Assembly: GCA_900548005.1 (NCBI GenBank)
Contig: URIZ01000001.1
Coordinates: 62,001-126,000, forward strand
Reading direction: 5' to 3'
DNA from: an uncultured Eubacteriales bacterium
Lineage (GTDB): Bacteria; Bacillota; Clostridia; Christensenellales; CAG-917
DNA: 64,000 bases
The notes below the pieces were generated by a model. It did no database searches, had not been told where the DNA came from, and saw only the letters and a list, made by a program, of their open reading frames with translations. Position numbers and translations under genes: made by a program. Positions within the stretch are counted from its first letter, which is position 1; the number at the start of each line of letters is the position of its first letter. Of the stretch, positions 7,269 to 15,273 are shown one piece after another.

Positions 7269-8277
7269 GGATTTGACGGGAAGACAGTTCGGAAGGCTTA
7301 CAGCAATAGAACCATTGCCACCGCACGGGAAGAACACGGCTTTGATGTGGGCGTGCAAGTGCGAGTGTGGCGGAACGGCGATAGTACGGGGAACGGACCT
7401 TGTCAACGGACACACGATGTCGTGCGGATGTTACCGCAAGATGCAAAAAGCGATGCCGAACGGAGAATTGCGACTGCATCGAATATGGGCGAATATGAAA
7501 CAGCGATGCGCTAATCCGAAGAGCAAAGACTTCAAGTATTACGGCGCAAAGGGCGTGTGCGTGTGTGCCGAGTGGGAAGACTTTGAGACGTTCTTCTACT
7601 GGGCAATGTCGCACGGATACAAAGATGGTCTGACGATAGAGCGTATCGACAACGGCGGAGATTATTGCCCGAAAAACTGCAAATGGATACCTAAACACAG
7701 GCAGAACAGCAATACGAGCCGAACGAAACGATATGTGATGTACGGGAAAGTGTTCACGCTTGCGGAAATTTGCAGGATATACGGGGTATCTCGTAGCACG
7801 GTCGCGTCTCGATTGAAGAAAGGTATTCCGCTTGAAAAAGCAATCAAACAAAACAGGAGGTATCAGATGAATACGAAACTATTGGAACTGTCCGACAGAC
7901 TCAAGGAACTGCGGATGCAAAAGAGCGACCTTGAACGTGAGGTCAAAGGCATCAACGAAGAGATTGACGGTGTAACAACCGAAATGATCGACTTGATGAC
8001 CACGGAAGAGTTGACTTCGTTCAATCGTAACGGAACGACGTTCTCGCTCGTCACGCAAGAGTACCCGGCACCAGAACCCGAAAGGAAAGGCGAACTATGG
8101 GAAGTCATGAAGAAAAACGGCTTCGAAGATTTGTTCACTATCAACAGCCAAACCCTTTCGGCGACGGTCAAGGAACTTATTGCGGCGAATGAGGGCGTAC
8201 TCCCGGAATGGTTGGACGGGCTCATAAAAATCGCGGAGAAGAACAGTATCCGCGTTGCCAAATCGAAAAAATATTAA
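7255..8277 (+). CDS. HNH/homing-endonuclease-like protein in frame with the downstream phage gene
   Basis: The frame codes for 340 residues. Residues 1-200 form a phage HNH-type homing protein: a zinc-binding CKCECGG...SCGC segment, RIWANMKQRC, then LTIERIDNGGDYCPKNCKWI, and a C-terminal HTH (LAEICRIYGVSRSTVASRLK) of the NUMOD type that reads specific DNA. There is no stop before the next unit: the ribosome site of the downstream gene is translated as NRRYQ and reading continues into residues 205-340. Either a fusion protein is made or the HNH gene lost its stop when it inserted. It starts inside the helicase gene (14-base overlap). The HNH identity is well supported, the fusion is seen directly, and its expression is unknown. 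Confidence 0.7.
   Translation: MGKFKDLTGRQFGRLTAIEPLPPHGKNTALMWACKCECGGTAIVRGTDLVNGHTMSCGCYRKMQKAMPNGELRLHRIWANMKQRCANPKSKDFKYYGAKGVCVCAEWEDFETFFYWAMSHGYKDGLTIERIDNGGDYCPKNCKWIPKHRQNSNTSRTKRYVMYGKVFTLAEICRIYGVSRSTVASRLKKGIPLEKAIKQNRRYQMNTKLLELSDRLKELRMQKSDLEREVKGINEEIDGVTTEMIDLMTTEELTSFNRNGTTFSLVTQEYPAPEPERKGELWEVMKKNGFEDLFTINSQTLSATVKELIAANEGVLPEWLDGLIKIAEKNSIRVAKSKKY
7867..8277 (+). CDS. Phage coiled-coil protein of the replication region (internal start)
   Basis: ATG 7867 is preceded by ACAGGAGGTATCAG, an ideal ribosome site, so a separate 136-residue protein is expected even though the upstream HNH frame runs into it. Residues 1-45 are a heptad-like helix (LLELSDRLKELRMQKSDLER), followed by a compact domain with WEVMKKNGFEDLFTINSQTL and WLDGLIKIAEKNSIRV. 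It resembles proteins placed beside ssDNA-binding and recombination genes in siphoviruses, but I cannot name a family. It is followed after 20 bases by the putative ssDNA-binding gene with a strong ribosome site. Confidence 0.6.
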   Translation: MNTKLLELSDRLKELRMQKSDLEREVKGINEEIDGVTTEMIDLMTTEELTSFNRNGTTFSLVTQEYPAPEPERKGELWEVMKKNGFEDLFTINSQTLSATVKELIAANEGVLPEWLDGLIKIAEKNSIRVAKSKKY

Positions 8278-8297
8278 TTTAAGGAGACGAAACAACA

Positions 8298-8993
8298 ATG
8301 GCAAACGAAATCGTAAAGAAAGAAGACACGGCACTTACTTACGGAGCGAGCGCAGACCTTGGCGAGATCTTCGCAGAAGAGCTTGACGGACTGACTCCCT
8401 CGTTCGAGAGAATCAAAATCCCGGCAGGCGGTGGTCTTGCCTACGAAGTACCGGGCGATGATCCCGAAAGTCCCGACTCGGCGAAAGAGTTCAAAGCGGT
8501 GATTCTCTATCACCATCCCATCTCGTGCTACTACAAGGAAGAGTACACGGGCGGGAACAATCCGCCTGACTGTGGATCAATGGACGGACGCGTTGGTATC
8601 GAAGCGGAAAGCGGGGAAATCAGGCAGTGCGCCGACTGTGAGTTCAATAAATTCGGCAGTGGCAAGAACGGGGCAAAAGCGTGCAAGCAGAAGAGAAGAA
8701 TCTACCTTCTTCGTGAAGGCGAGGCTCTGCCGATTATTCTCTCGCTCCCGACGGGCAGTCTTGCCGAATTCAGTAAGTACGTAATGCGACTTCTTTCCAA
8801 AGGAAAGAAAACCGTGAGTGTGGTCACCAAGTTCACGCTGAAAAAGGCACAGAACAGCGGCGGTATCAACTACTCGCAGGCGGTGTTTGCAGTCGACCGA
8901 AACTTGACCGAGGAAGAACTCAAAAATGTACTTCCTTTGGCAGAACAGGTCAAGGCAATGGCAACCAAAGTTACGGCGCTTGACGAAGAATAA
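8298..8993 (+). CDS. Phage protein, possible single-stranded-DNA-binding type
   Basis: 231 residues. A central zinc-knuckle-like set of cysteines (CGSMDG, CADCEFNKFGSG, ACKQKR) is followed by a strand-rich region and an acidic C-terminus ending LDEE. Acidic C-terminal tails and OB-like strand content are typical of phage ssDNA-binding proteins, and its position between replication genes agrees. No recognised motif proves it. Start ATG 8298 follows TTTAAGGAGACG. It is separated from the primase gene by 62 bases. Confidence 0.5.
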   Translation: MANEIVKKEDTALTYGASADLGEIFAEELDGLTPSFERIKIPAGGGLAYEVPGDDPESPDSAKEFKAVILYHHPISCYYKEEYTGGNNPPDCGSMDGRVGIEAESGEIRQCADCEFNKFGSGKNGAKACKQKRRIYLLREGEALPIILSLPTGSLAEFSKYVMRLLSKGKKTVSVVTKFTLKKAQNSGGINYSQAVFAVDRNLTEEELKNVLPLAEQVKAMATKVTALDEE

Positions 8994-9055
8994 AAACAAA
9001 CGGGCAACGGGTGGCGGTAAGAGTCCGCCGCCCGGAAACCCAAAACGGAGGAACG

Positions 9056-11014
9056 ATGACGGACATTTTCGAGAAGGTCAAAGACCAAGTTAAAATAGCC
9101 GATGCTGTCGAAGCGTTCGGCATCAAATTGAATAGCAGAGATAAAGGCCTGTGTCCGTTTCATAGGGAAAAAACTCCGTCGTTTTCGATTGACCGCAAGA
9201 ACAATATCTTCACTTGCTTTGGCTGCGGAGAAACGGGTGATGTCATAACGTTCGCGTCAAAGATAAAAGAAGTAGAGCCGTTAGAGGCGGCGAAACTTCT
9301 TGCCGAGATGTTCCATATCGATGTGGACGATTGCTCCAAGCGGACGAGCATCAAGGACTACCTGAAAGCGTGCGTCAGAGACGCGGACAAGACCGACTAT
9401 TTTCAAAAGCGCGGTCTGACCAAAGAAACGGTGAAGAAATATTGCCTTGGCTATGACGTAAAGCGAAACGCAATCGTGTTGCCGTACTCATCGGAACTAC
9501 GATACTACCAAACGCGGAGCATATCCGACAAAAAGTTCTATAAACCGACAAACGAAGAGGCGGGTGCGGAGCCGCTGTTTAATCGCAAAGCATTGTGGGG
9601 GACGAGCAAAGAACCTGTCTTTATCGTGGAGAGTCCGCTCTGCGCCTTGTCTATCATGCAATGCGGCGGCGTCTCGGTGTCGCTCTGCGGTGTCGGCGGG
9701 GCAAACAAGCTCGTCAAGGAAGCAAAGGCGAAAAAGCCAAACGCTCCGCTTGTGTTGTGCTTGGATAATGACGAACCGGGGCAAAAGGCATCCGCATCAC
9801 TTGAAAAAGAACTTCAAGCGGCGAAGATTCCATACATAGTATTCAACGTTGCTGGGAGCAAGAAAGACCCTAACGAACTATTGATGTCGAACCCCGAAGA
9901 ACTCAAAGCAGCGGTGGCGGCGGCAAAGAGAGAAGTTCGGAAAGTCTATAAACGCGGCGTGGCGAGCATAGCGGCAAGCGACTTGCAAACGGCGAAAATT
10001 GATCCGCCAGAATGGTTAATCCCGGATGTGTTGCCGCAAGGCTTGGCGATATTGTGTGCTTCGTCCAAGGTCGGAAAGTCTTGGATGGCCATGCAGATGT
10101 GCTTGGCGATAAGCCGTGGAAAAGAGTTCTTGGACTATGCAAGCAATCAGGCAGGGTGTCTGTATCTCGCTCTCGAAGACGGTATTTTCCGTCTGAAAGA
10201 CCGACTCAACAAAGTGCTTGACGGCGGGAAAGCACCGAGCAATTTCTACTTGTCCATCAAGGCGAATGGTTTGGACGGCGGTCTTATCAAGCAGTTGGAC
10301 GAAGAGTTCGAAGAACACCCGGACATAAAACTGATTATCATCGACACCTTGCAAAAGGTAAGAGGTTCGGCAAAGAAAGACGAAATCGCCTACGCAACGG
10401 ACTACCGAGAACTCGGAGCATTGAAAGAGTATGCCGACAACAAACGGATCTGCATTTTTCTCATTCACCATTTGCGAAAGATGGCGGACGAAAATGACGT
10501 ATTCAATATGATTTCGGGTTCGAACGGCATCATGGGTGTATGCGACACGATATTCATCATCTACAAGAAAAAGCGGCAAGACGAAAATGCCGTGCTGTTT
10601 ATGACGGGACGAGATATTCGGCAGCAAGACGTCGTGGTGCATTTCGATGAAACAAAGTATCGATGGGATATGGTCGGAACTGCGGAGGAAGAAGAGAGGA
10701 AACGCAAAAAGCGCGAGTACGAGAACAATCCTATCGTGAAAACGGTCAAAGACCTCTTAAAAAAATACCCGATGGGTTGGAAAGGCACTGCAACCGACTT
10801 AATCAAGGCTGTGTACGATGTGACGGGAAGTCCGTGCATTTACTCAACGGCGGCACTCGGCAAAGAGATAACGAGCATTGAAACGCAGCTCTACTATGAC
10901 GGCATCGAACACTCGATGAAACGGAGCGGTTCGAGCAGAGTACATTATTTCGGTAAAAGGCAGGCTTATAAACCGACATATCAACGGGCGATATTCGATG
11001 AATCGGAAGACTAA
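9056..11014 (+). CDS. Primase-helicase-like fusion: CHC2 zinc finger, Toprim, RecA-like ATPase
   Basis: 652 residues. Residues 25-75 are a CHC2 zinc finger (CPFHREKTPSFSI, CFGCGETGDVI); residues 186-270 a Toprim fold (VFIVESPLCALS, LCLDNDEPGQKA); residues 318-545 a RecA/RepA-like AAA_25 ATPase with Walker A ASSKVGKSW and Walker B LIIIDTLQK, plus IHHLRK as a DnaB/RecA-like motif. This combination joins primer synthesis with an ATPase that probably acts as the replicative helicase or loader of the phage. ATG 9056 follows ACGGAGGAACG; the longer frame from 9011 has no ribosome site. The iteron-like array begins 35 bases after its stop. Confidence 0.85.
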   Translation: MTDIFEKVKDQVKIADAVEAFGIKLNSRDKGLCPFHREKTPSFSIDRKNNIFTCFGCGETGDVITFASKIKEVEPLEAAKLLAEMFHIDVDDCSKRTSIKDYLKACVRDADKTDYFQKRGLTKETVKKYCLGYDVKRNAIVLPYSSELRYYQTRSISDKKFYKPTNEEAGAEPLFNRKALWGTSKEPVFIVESPLCALSIMQCGGVSVSLCGVGGANKLVKEAKAKKPNAPLVLCLDNDEPGQKASASLEKELQAAKIPYIVFNVAGSKKDPNELLMSNPEELKAAVAAAKREVRKVYKRGVASIAASDLQTAKIDPPEWLIPDVLPQGLAILCASSKVGKSWMAMQMCLAISRGKEFLDYASNQAGCLYLALEDGIFRLKDRLNKVLDGGKAPSNFYLSIKANGLDGGLIKQLDEEFEEHPDIKLIIIDTLQKVRGSAKKDEIAYATDYRELGALKEYADNKRICIFLIHHLRKMADENDVFNMISGSNGIMGVCDTIFIIYKKKRQDENAVLFMTGRDIRQQDVVVHFDETKYRWDMVGTAEEEERKRKKREYENNPIVKTVKDLLKKYPMGWKGTATDLIKAVYDVTGSPCIYSTAALGKEITSIETQLYYDGIEHSMKRSGSSRVHYFGKRQAYKPTYQRAIFDESED

Positions 11015-11049
11015 TACGGCTAAACTGGTCGATTTCGACCTGATAAGAA

Positions 11050-11232
11050 TGACGGGTAATGACGGCAAAGTGACGGCAAGTGACAGGAAAACAGTTCTCA
11101 CACAACACTATCCGTCACTACTGTCACTCCGTCACAACCGTCACATCCGTCACAAAAACGAGATTTCTAATAGAGGGGTTACTGTCACACTGGTAAAGTG
11201 TCATTTAGTGACAGGTGTGACGGTTGTGACAG
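11050..11232. repeat. Iteron-like TGACRG array, candidate replication origin
   Basis: About 13 copies of the hexamer TGAC(G/A)G or its complement in 183 bases. Block 1 (+): 11050, 11060, 11071, 11081. Block 2 (complement, C(C/T)GTCA): 11112, 11121, 11129, 11138, 11147. Block 3: complement at 11182, then + at 11209, 11218, 11227. Spacing is 8-11 bp, near one helical turn, with orientation reversing between blocks. It lies right after the primase/ATPase gene and before VRR-NUC. An 82-residue frame across it (10998-11246) has no ribosome site and only reflects the repeats. A replication origin is the favoured reading; a regulator-binding array is the alternative. Confidence 0.6.
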
Positions 11233-11257
11233 GTAGTTTTATATAGGAGCGAAAAAA

Positions 11258-11545
11258 GTGAAGGAATGCGACCTGATAAAAGCGATAAGCAATTATTTGA
11301 AAACAGTTCCAAACTTGTTCTTTTGGAAGGAACACGGCGGGATGTACGGAACGGCGGGCATTCCGGATTTGATAGTCTGTTATAAGGGCAGATTTATAGG
11401 TCTGGAATGCAAGGTAGGTAAAAACACGGCAACGGCACTGCAACAGCAAACGATTCGGCAAATATTGAAAGCGGGCGGATATGCGGTAGTTGTAAAAAGC
11501 GTAGGCGAGGTAAAAGCGATAATTCAAGCGTTTGAAAAGGAGTAG
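11258..11545 (+). CDS. VRR-NUC domain nuclease
   Basis: 95 residues from GTG 11258 after TATAGGAGCG. The stand-alone VRR-NUC fold is clear: HGGMYGTAGIPDLIVCYKGR contains the catalytic Asp, and GLECKVGKNTATALQQQ the E-x-K motif. These PD-(D/E)XK-type nucleases in phages are thought to cut branched replication or recombination intermediates and usually accompany SNF2 helicases. It is followed by the next gene after one base. The family call is strong. Confidence 0.88.
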   Translation: MKECDLIKAISNYLKTVPNLFFWKEHGGMYGTAGIPDLIVCYKGRFIGLECKVGKNTATALQQQTIRQILKAGGYAVVVKSVGEVKAIIQAFEKE

Positions 11546-11546
11546 T

Positions 11547-11975
11547 ATGGCAGACATCAACAAAGTGGTGATAACGGAAGAGGCGGAATTCGATTACGAG
11601 GAAATACTCGGACTGCCTATGCCGAAAGCCGACATAAAAGAGGCTTGCGAAAATTACATAGAATCCAGATATGACGGCGGTCGCACACTTTGGGGATATT
11701 ACTACAAGTGGAAGTACTATGACGAAACCGCCGATAAAATGCTTTTGCTGTTTTTTTATAAGGGGCAAAAATTCGGAACGATGCAAATGTGGGATTTGTG
11801 CGGGGTCTGTTTCGAAGACGATTGGAACGAAAACTTGGAAGACTGCGGACAGATACGAAGTTGGCTGAAAAGCAAGATCGACCCCAAAGAAAATGGCGAT
11901 TGGGTTTGGGACGAGCGGGTAAGAGAAGAAAAAAGACGAAAGGAAATGGAGGACTACTGCAATGACAACGACTGA
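11547..11975 (+). CDS. Hypothetical acidic phage protein
   Basis: 142 residues from ATG 11547, which follows AAAAGGAGTAGT. Rich in Trp, Tyr and acidic residues (WGYYYKWKYYDE, WDLCGVCFEDDWNENLEDCG) with a basic helical C-terminus. No family recognised. It sits between VRR-NUC and the sigma-region-4-like gene with short overlaps (14 bases to the next), so it is a member of the replication/late-switch operon. Confidence 0.55.
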   Translation: MADINKVVITEEAEFDYEEILGLPMPKADIKEACENYIESRYDGGRTLWGYYYKWKYYDETADKMLLLFFYKGQKFGTMQMWDLCGVCFEDDWNENLEDCGQIRSWLKSKIDPKENGDWVWDERVREEKRRKEMEDYCNDND

Positions 11976-12255
11976 AATCAAGGAATACTTGGAGAACTAT
12001 ACGGCCAAGAAAGCCATAGCGGAATACAAGAAAAAACAAGGCTTGACCGAAGATAGGACACTCGTATGTATCACGGCGATTGAAGACTGCATTGCAGGAC
12101 TTCCGAACGGACTGGACGAGATCATCCGCAAGTATTATCTGCAAAAGATGTCCTTGCGAGAGATGAGCAAGCGGTTCTTCTTGGGACGCGATGCAATCGC
12201 CAGAAGAAGGGATAAAGCGATAGCCATTATAAGCGATTGTTTAGCCGAGTTATAA
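11962..12255 (+). CDS. Sigma-70 region-4-like / ArpU-type phage regulator
   Basis: 97 residues. The C-terminal half contains a sigma region 4-type HTH (LDEIIRKYYLQKMSLREMSK, then FFLGRDAIARRRDKAI). Proteins of this type in phages of Bacillota (ArpU/RinA/late transcription regulators) usually lie just before the HNH-terminase block and activate late genes. There is no region 2, so it is not a complete sigma factor; the complete one is at 16368. It may act with host RNA polymerase. The assignment rests on HTH pattern and position. Confidence 0.65.
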   Translation: MTTTEIKEYLENYTAKKAIAEYKKKQGLTEDRTLVCITAIEDCIAGLPNGLDEIIRKYYLQKMSLREMSKRFFLGRDAIARRRDKAIAIISDCLAEL

Positions 12256-12333
12256 AAAGCGACACGACCGAGCCAAAAACCGCCAAAATGCGACAAACGG
12301 CAGATATAATAAGAGTGTAGGCAGGAGATAAAT

Positions 12334-12714
12334 ATGCCAAGAAAACCAAAACGACCGTGTAGTTATCCCGGCTGTCCAAAGCTCGTGGACGGGCAATACT
12401 GTGAAGAACACAAGCGGCTCGTAGACAAGCAATACAACGAGTACGGACGAGATAACTTCACGAAGAACTTTTACAAGGCACCCGAATGGTTGCACGCGAG
12501 AAAGCAGCAACTCAATCAGCACCCGTTTTGTGAAGAGTGTCTGAAAGTGGGTAAAAGAACGAGAGCGACAATGGTAGACCATATCGTTCCCATCAAGCAA
12601 GGCGGCGAGCGGTTCGCTCCGAGCAACTTGCAAAGCCTGTGTTGGTCGTGTCACTCACGCAAGAGCGCACAGGAAGGCTCAAGGTGGAAACCGAAGCCGA
12701 GAGAGTACGACTGA
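12334..12714 (+). CDS. HNH endonuclease of the packaging module
   Basis: 126 residues. An N-terminal zinc cluster (CSYPGC, CEEH) and a central HNH motif, CEECLKVGKRTRATMVDHIVP (split at VDHIVP), SNLQSLCWSCHSRKS, match the HNH proteins that sit beside terminase genes of HK97-type cos phages and are required there for cos cleavage. ATG 12334 follows GCAGGAGATAAAT. It is followed by a non-coding stretch and then terS. Confidence 0.85.
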   Translation: MPRKPKRPCSYPGCPKLVDGQYCEEHKRLVDKQYNEYGRDNFTKNFYKAPEWLHARKQQLNQHPFCEECLKVGKRTRATMVDHIVPIKQGGERFAPSNLQSLCWSCHSRKSAQEGSRWKPKPREYD

Positions 12715-12937
12715 CCGCTGGGGAGGGGGATATCGAAAACTTGACGATTTCAACCCTAAGAGCGGGGCCGCAGTCCAACGCGAAAAAACGCGAAATCAAA
12801 AATCAAACGGAAAAATCAAAGAAATCAAAATCAATACGAAGTATTGAAGGACGGGCAACCGTCCTTTTTGATTTCGCGGGAAATCAAAACAATCAAAAAA
12901 AGCAGAGCAAAAATCAAAAATTCAAAAGGGAGGTAGT
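12715..12937 (+). other. Non-coding gap before terS: terminator and possible cos region
   Basis: The gap opens with a G-run (CTGGGGAGGGGG, 12718-12729). It then holds eight or so AAATCAAA-like direct repeats and a terminator: AAGGACGG (12847-12854), loop GCAA, CCGTCCTT (12859-12866) with a T-run to 12869. In HNH-terminase phages cos sites lie in this interval, so it is the best candidate location, but no cut site can be read from sequence alone. GGGAGGTAGT at the end is the terS ribosome site. Confidence 0.5.
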
Positions 12938-13435
12938 ATGGCAAGCGGTGGAGCAAGACCGGGTGCGGGAAGACCGAAGAAAGCGGTCACGCAAAAGATA
13001 CTGGAAGGCAATCCCGGCAAGCGTCCGATAGAAGTCGTGAACTTCACAACCGACAACGGATTGGAATTGCCGAGCGAACCGCCTTCTTATTTATCAGCCA
13101 AAGCAAAAGAGATATACAAGACCGTGTACGCATGGCTGAAAAGCATCGGGTGTACGCAAGGGATACTACCTTACAACTTGGAAGAGTACGCATTTTGCAA
13201 AGCGAGATGGCTTGAATGCGAAGATATGAACACCAAGCACGGACTGCTCGTAAAAGACCAGAACGGCAAGCCGATGCCGTCCCCGTTCGTGGGTATGGCG
13301 CAGCAGTATCTCAAACAAACCAACGAAGTATGGAGCAAAATCTACATCGTGGTACGAGAAAGCAAACTGTCGAAGTGGGACGAAACGAACCCCAACGACG
13401 ACATTATGGAAAAACTATTAGGGGGTAAAGCATGA
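12938..13435 (+). CDS. terS: Phage terminase small subunit (P27 family)
   Basis: 165 residues. The start ASGGARPGAGRPKKAV and EGNPGKRPI are hallmarks of the P27-type small terminase. The middle (LSAKAKEIYKTVYAWLKSIG) and C-terminal helical region fit the family length. It recognises phage DNA and loads the large subunit at the start of packaging. It overlaps the methyltransferase gene by 4 bases (ATGA). Unusually, the large subunit is not next; about 3.8 kb of modification and sigma genes intervene. Confidence 0.9.
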   Translation: MASGGARPGAGRPKKAVTQKILEGNPGKRPIEVVNFTTDNGLELPSEPPSYLSAKAKEIYKTVYAWLKSIGCTQGILPYNLEEYAFCKARWLECEDMNTKHGLLVKDQNGKPMPSPFVGMAQQYLKQTNEVWSKIYIVVRESKLSKWDETNPNDDIMEKLLGGKA

Positions 13436-15273
13436 CGGAATACACAGCCGAAAATCCGTTGCGACTGATTGAACTGTTCGCAGGTATCGGTTCGCAAACA
13501 CAAGCATTAACGAATATCGGCATTGCACATAGGGTAGTGGCGATAAGCGAGATAGATAAATACGCAATTCAAAGTTACGAGGCAATGCACGGCATAGCCA
13601 ACAATCTCGGAGATATCCGCAAGATAGAAGAACTACCAGACGCTGACCTTTGGACTTATTCGTTTCCGTGCCAAGACATATCTGTCGCAGGCAAGGGCGC
13701 GGGCATTAAGGAAGGCACTCGCAGTGGATTGCTGTTTGAAGTCGAGCGGTTATTGCGTGTTGCATCGGAAAAGGGAACACTCCCGAAATACCTATTGCTT
13801 GAGAATGTCAAGAACCTTGTCAGCAAGAAGTTCAAGGCGGACTTCGATAAATGGCTCGACTTTCTTGGTGACCTCGGCTACACGAACTATTGGAAAGTAT
13901 TGAATGCCAAGGACTACGGCATTCCGCAGAACCGAGAACGGGTTTTCTGCATATCTATCAGGGGTGAGCACAAGCCTTTTGTGTTTCCAAAACCCAAAGA
14001 ATTGACTATTCGTTTGCGAGATATGATTGATGAAACAGTCGATGAAAGGTTCTATCTCAAGGAAAGCACAATACGGAGCATACTTCGTTCGACATTTAAC
14101 AGCCGAAGAGACAGTATTCGTCCCGGTGACGGGCTCGCAAATACACTTCTTGCAAGAGATTGGCGCGGACCGCAATGCGTTCAGGTCGGAGAAGTGGTAG
14201 GCGGTAAGTGGGACAAGATGCACGATATCAGCAAGCGTGTGTATGAACCTGACGGTATCGCTCCGACCGTGCATTGTCAGCAGGGCGGCAATACCGAACT
14301 GAAAATAGCCGAAGACTTCGTGCTTGGTGGCTTGCAAAAGCACCAAACACCGAGAACGGACGGTATTAGTCCAACGCTTACCGAGGCGATGGGCAAAGGC
14401 GGCGGTCAAACTCCTATCATCATCGATACCGCCGAGCCGAAAGAACGCTTTTATAAGCAAGCATTCGAAACTCTGAAAGAGAACGAGTGCAAAGTGGGTG
14501 ATACGATAGACGCTTTCAATAAGAAAGTGAACAAGAGCGGTGTGTGTCCGACTCTTACTACTCGCCCGGAAGGGTTCAAGACAGCAATTCTTCCCGTTGT
14601 TGGAGCAATGCGTGGAAGAAACCCCGAAGATCCGTCCGACAGAACGGCGGGAGTGCCGACCGAACAGAGACTTGAAATCAACGAAAAAGGTCTTTGCAAT
14701 GCTTTAACCACGGTTCAAAAAGACAATCTCGTGATTGAAGAAGATAAACAGGACTATGTAAGCCGAAGATATAACGAATTTATCGAAGAAAAAGGGTATG
14801 TCCCGGAGATGTTTGTGGCTTATAACAAGACCGAGATAAAGGATGTTGCCCCAACGCTCACAGGGCAATGCAGCTCTCCGTCCGGAAGTTCTGCTGTGTT
14901 AAAACTCGAAACTCCTGTCAAGGTGAATGTGGCAAACAAGAAAGGCTACGAAGAAGCCAACCCCGGCGATTATGTCAACATTACATATCCCGGTAGCAAG
15001 ACCAAGCGCGGTCGAGTGGGTAACGGAGTAGCGCATACCTTGACTTGTGGAGACGGAAACGCGGTGATCACCGAGAATGTGAGAATCCGCAAGCTCACAC
15101 CGAGAGAGTGTCTTCGCCTTATGGGGTGGAAAGACGAACAGATAGACAAAATCGTTGCGGCAAAGATAAGCGGAACGCAGCAATACAGGCAAGCGGGCAA
15201 CGGAATAGTGGTTCAAGTCTTGGAGTCAATCTTCAAGGCTTTATTTTTATCAGAGGAGAACGAAAATGATTAA
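13432..15273 (+). CDS. DNA cytosine-5 methyltransferase with repeated recognition region
   Basis: 613 residues, longer than usual (about 330-450). Motif I FAGIGSQT (16-23), motif IV FPCQDIS with catalytic Cys80, motif VI ENV (124-126), motif VIII QNRERV (166-171), and motif X AGNGIVVQV near the end. Between VIII and X is an expanded region with seven degenerate units centred on G-x-x-(P/N/H)-T-L/V (starting at residues 234, 275, 311, 370, 420, 471 and 532), such as GISPTLTEA and GVCPTLTTR. It transfers a methyl group to cytosine, probably protecting phage DNA from restriction. It overlaps terS by 4 and metK by 8 bases. Target sequence unknown. Confidence 0.9.
   Translation: MTEYTAENPLRLIELFAGIGSQTQALTNIGIAHRVVAISEIDKYAIQSYEAMHGIANNLGDIRKIEELPDADLWTYSFPCQDISVAGKGAGIKEGTRSGLLFEVERLLRVASEKGTLPKYLLLENVKNLVSKKFKADFDKWLDFLGDLGYTNYWKVLNAKDYGIPQNRERVFCISIRGEHKPFVFPKPKELTIRLRDMIDETVDERFYLKESTIRSILRSTFNSRRDSIRPGDGLANTLLARDWRGPQCVQVGEVVGGKWDKMHDISKRVYEPDGIAPTVHCQQGGNTELKIAEDFVLGGLQKHQTPRTDGISPTLTEAMGKGGGQTPIIIDTAEPKERFYKQAFETLKENECKVGDTIDAFNKKVNKSGVCPTLTTRPEGFKTAILPVVGAMRGRNPEDPSDRTAGVPTEQRLEINEKGLCNALTTVQKDNLVIEEDKQDYVSRRYNEFIEEKGYVPEMFVAYNKTEIKDVAPTLTGQCSSPSGSSAVLKLETPVKVNVANKKGYEEANPGDYVNITYPGSKTKRGRVGNGVAHTLTCGDGNAVITENVRIRKLTPRECLRLMGWKDEQIDKIVAAKISGTQQYRQAGNGIVVQVLESIFKALFLSEENEND

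Noticed and set aside
6817..7851. 344-residue minus-strand frame
   Set aside because: Antisense to the SNF2 helicase and HNH genes; composition not protein-like and no ribosome site.
11050..11232. CRISPR array
   Set aside because: Repeat units are 6 bp with 2-5 bp gaps and inverted orientations; no repeat-spacer structure.
10998..11246. 82-residue frame across the TGACRG array
   Set aside because: No ribosome site; its codons only mirror the hexamer repeats.
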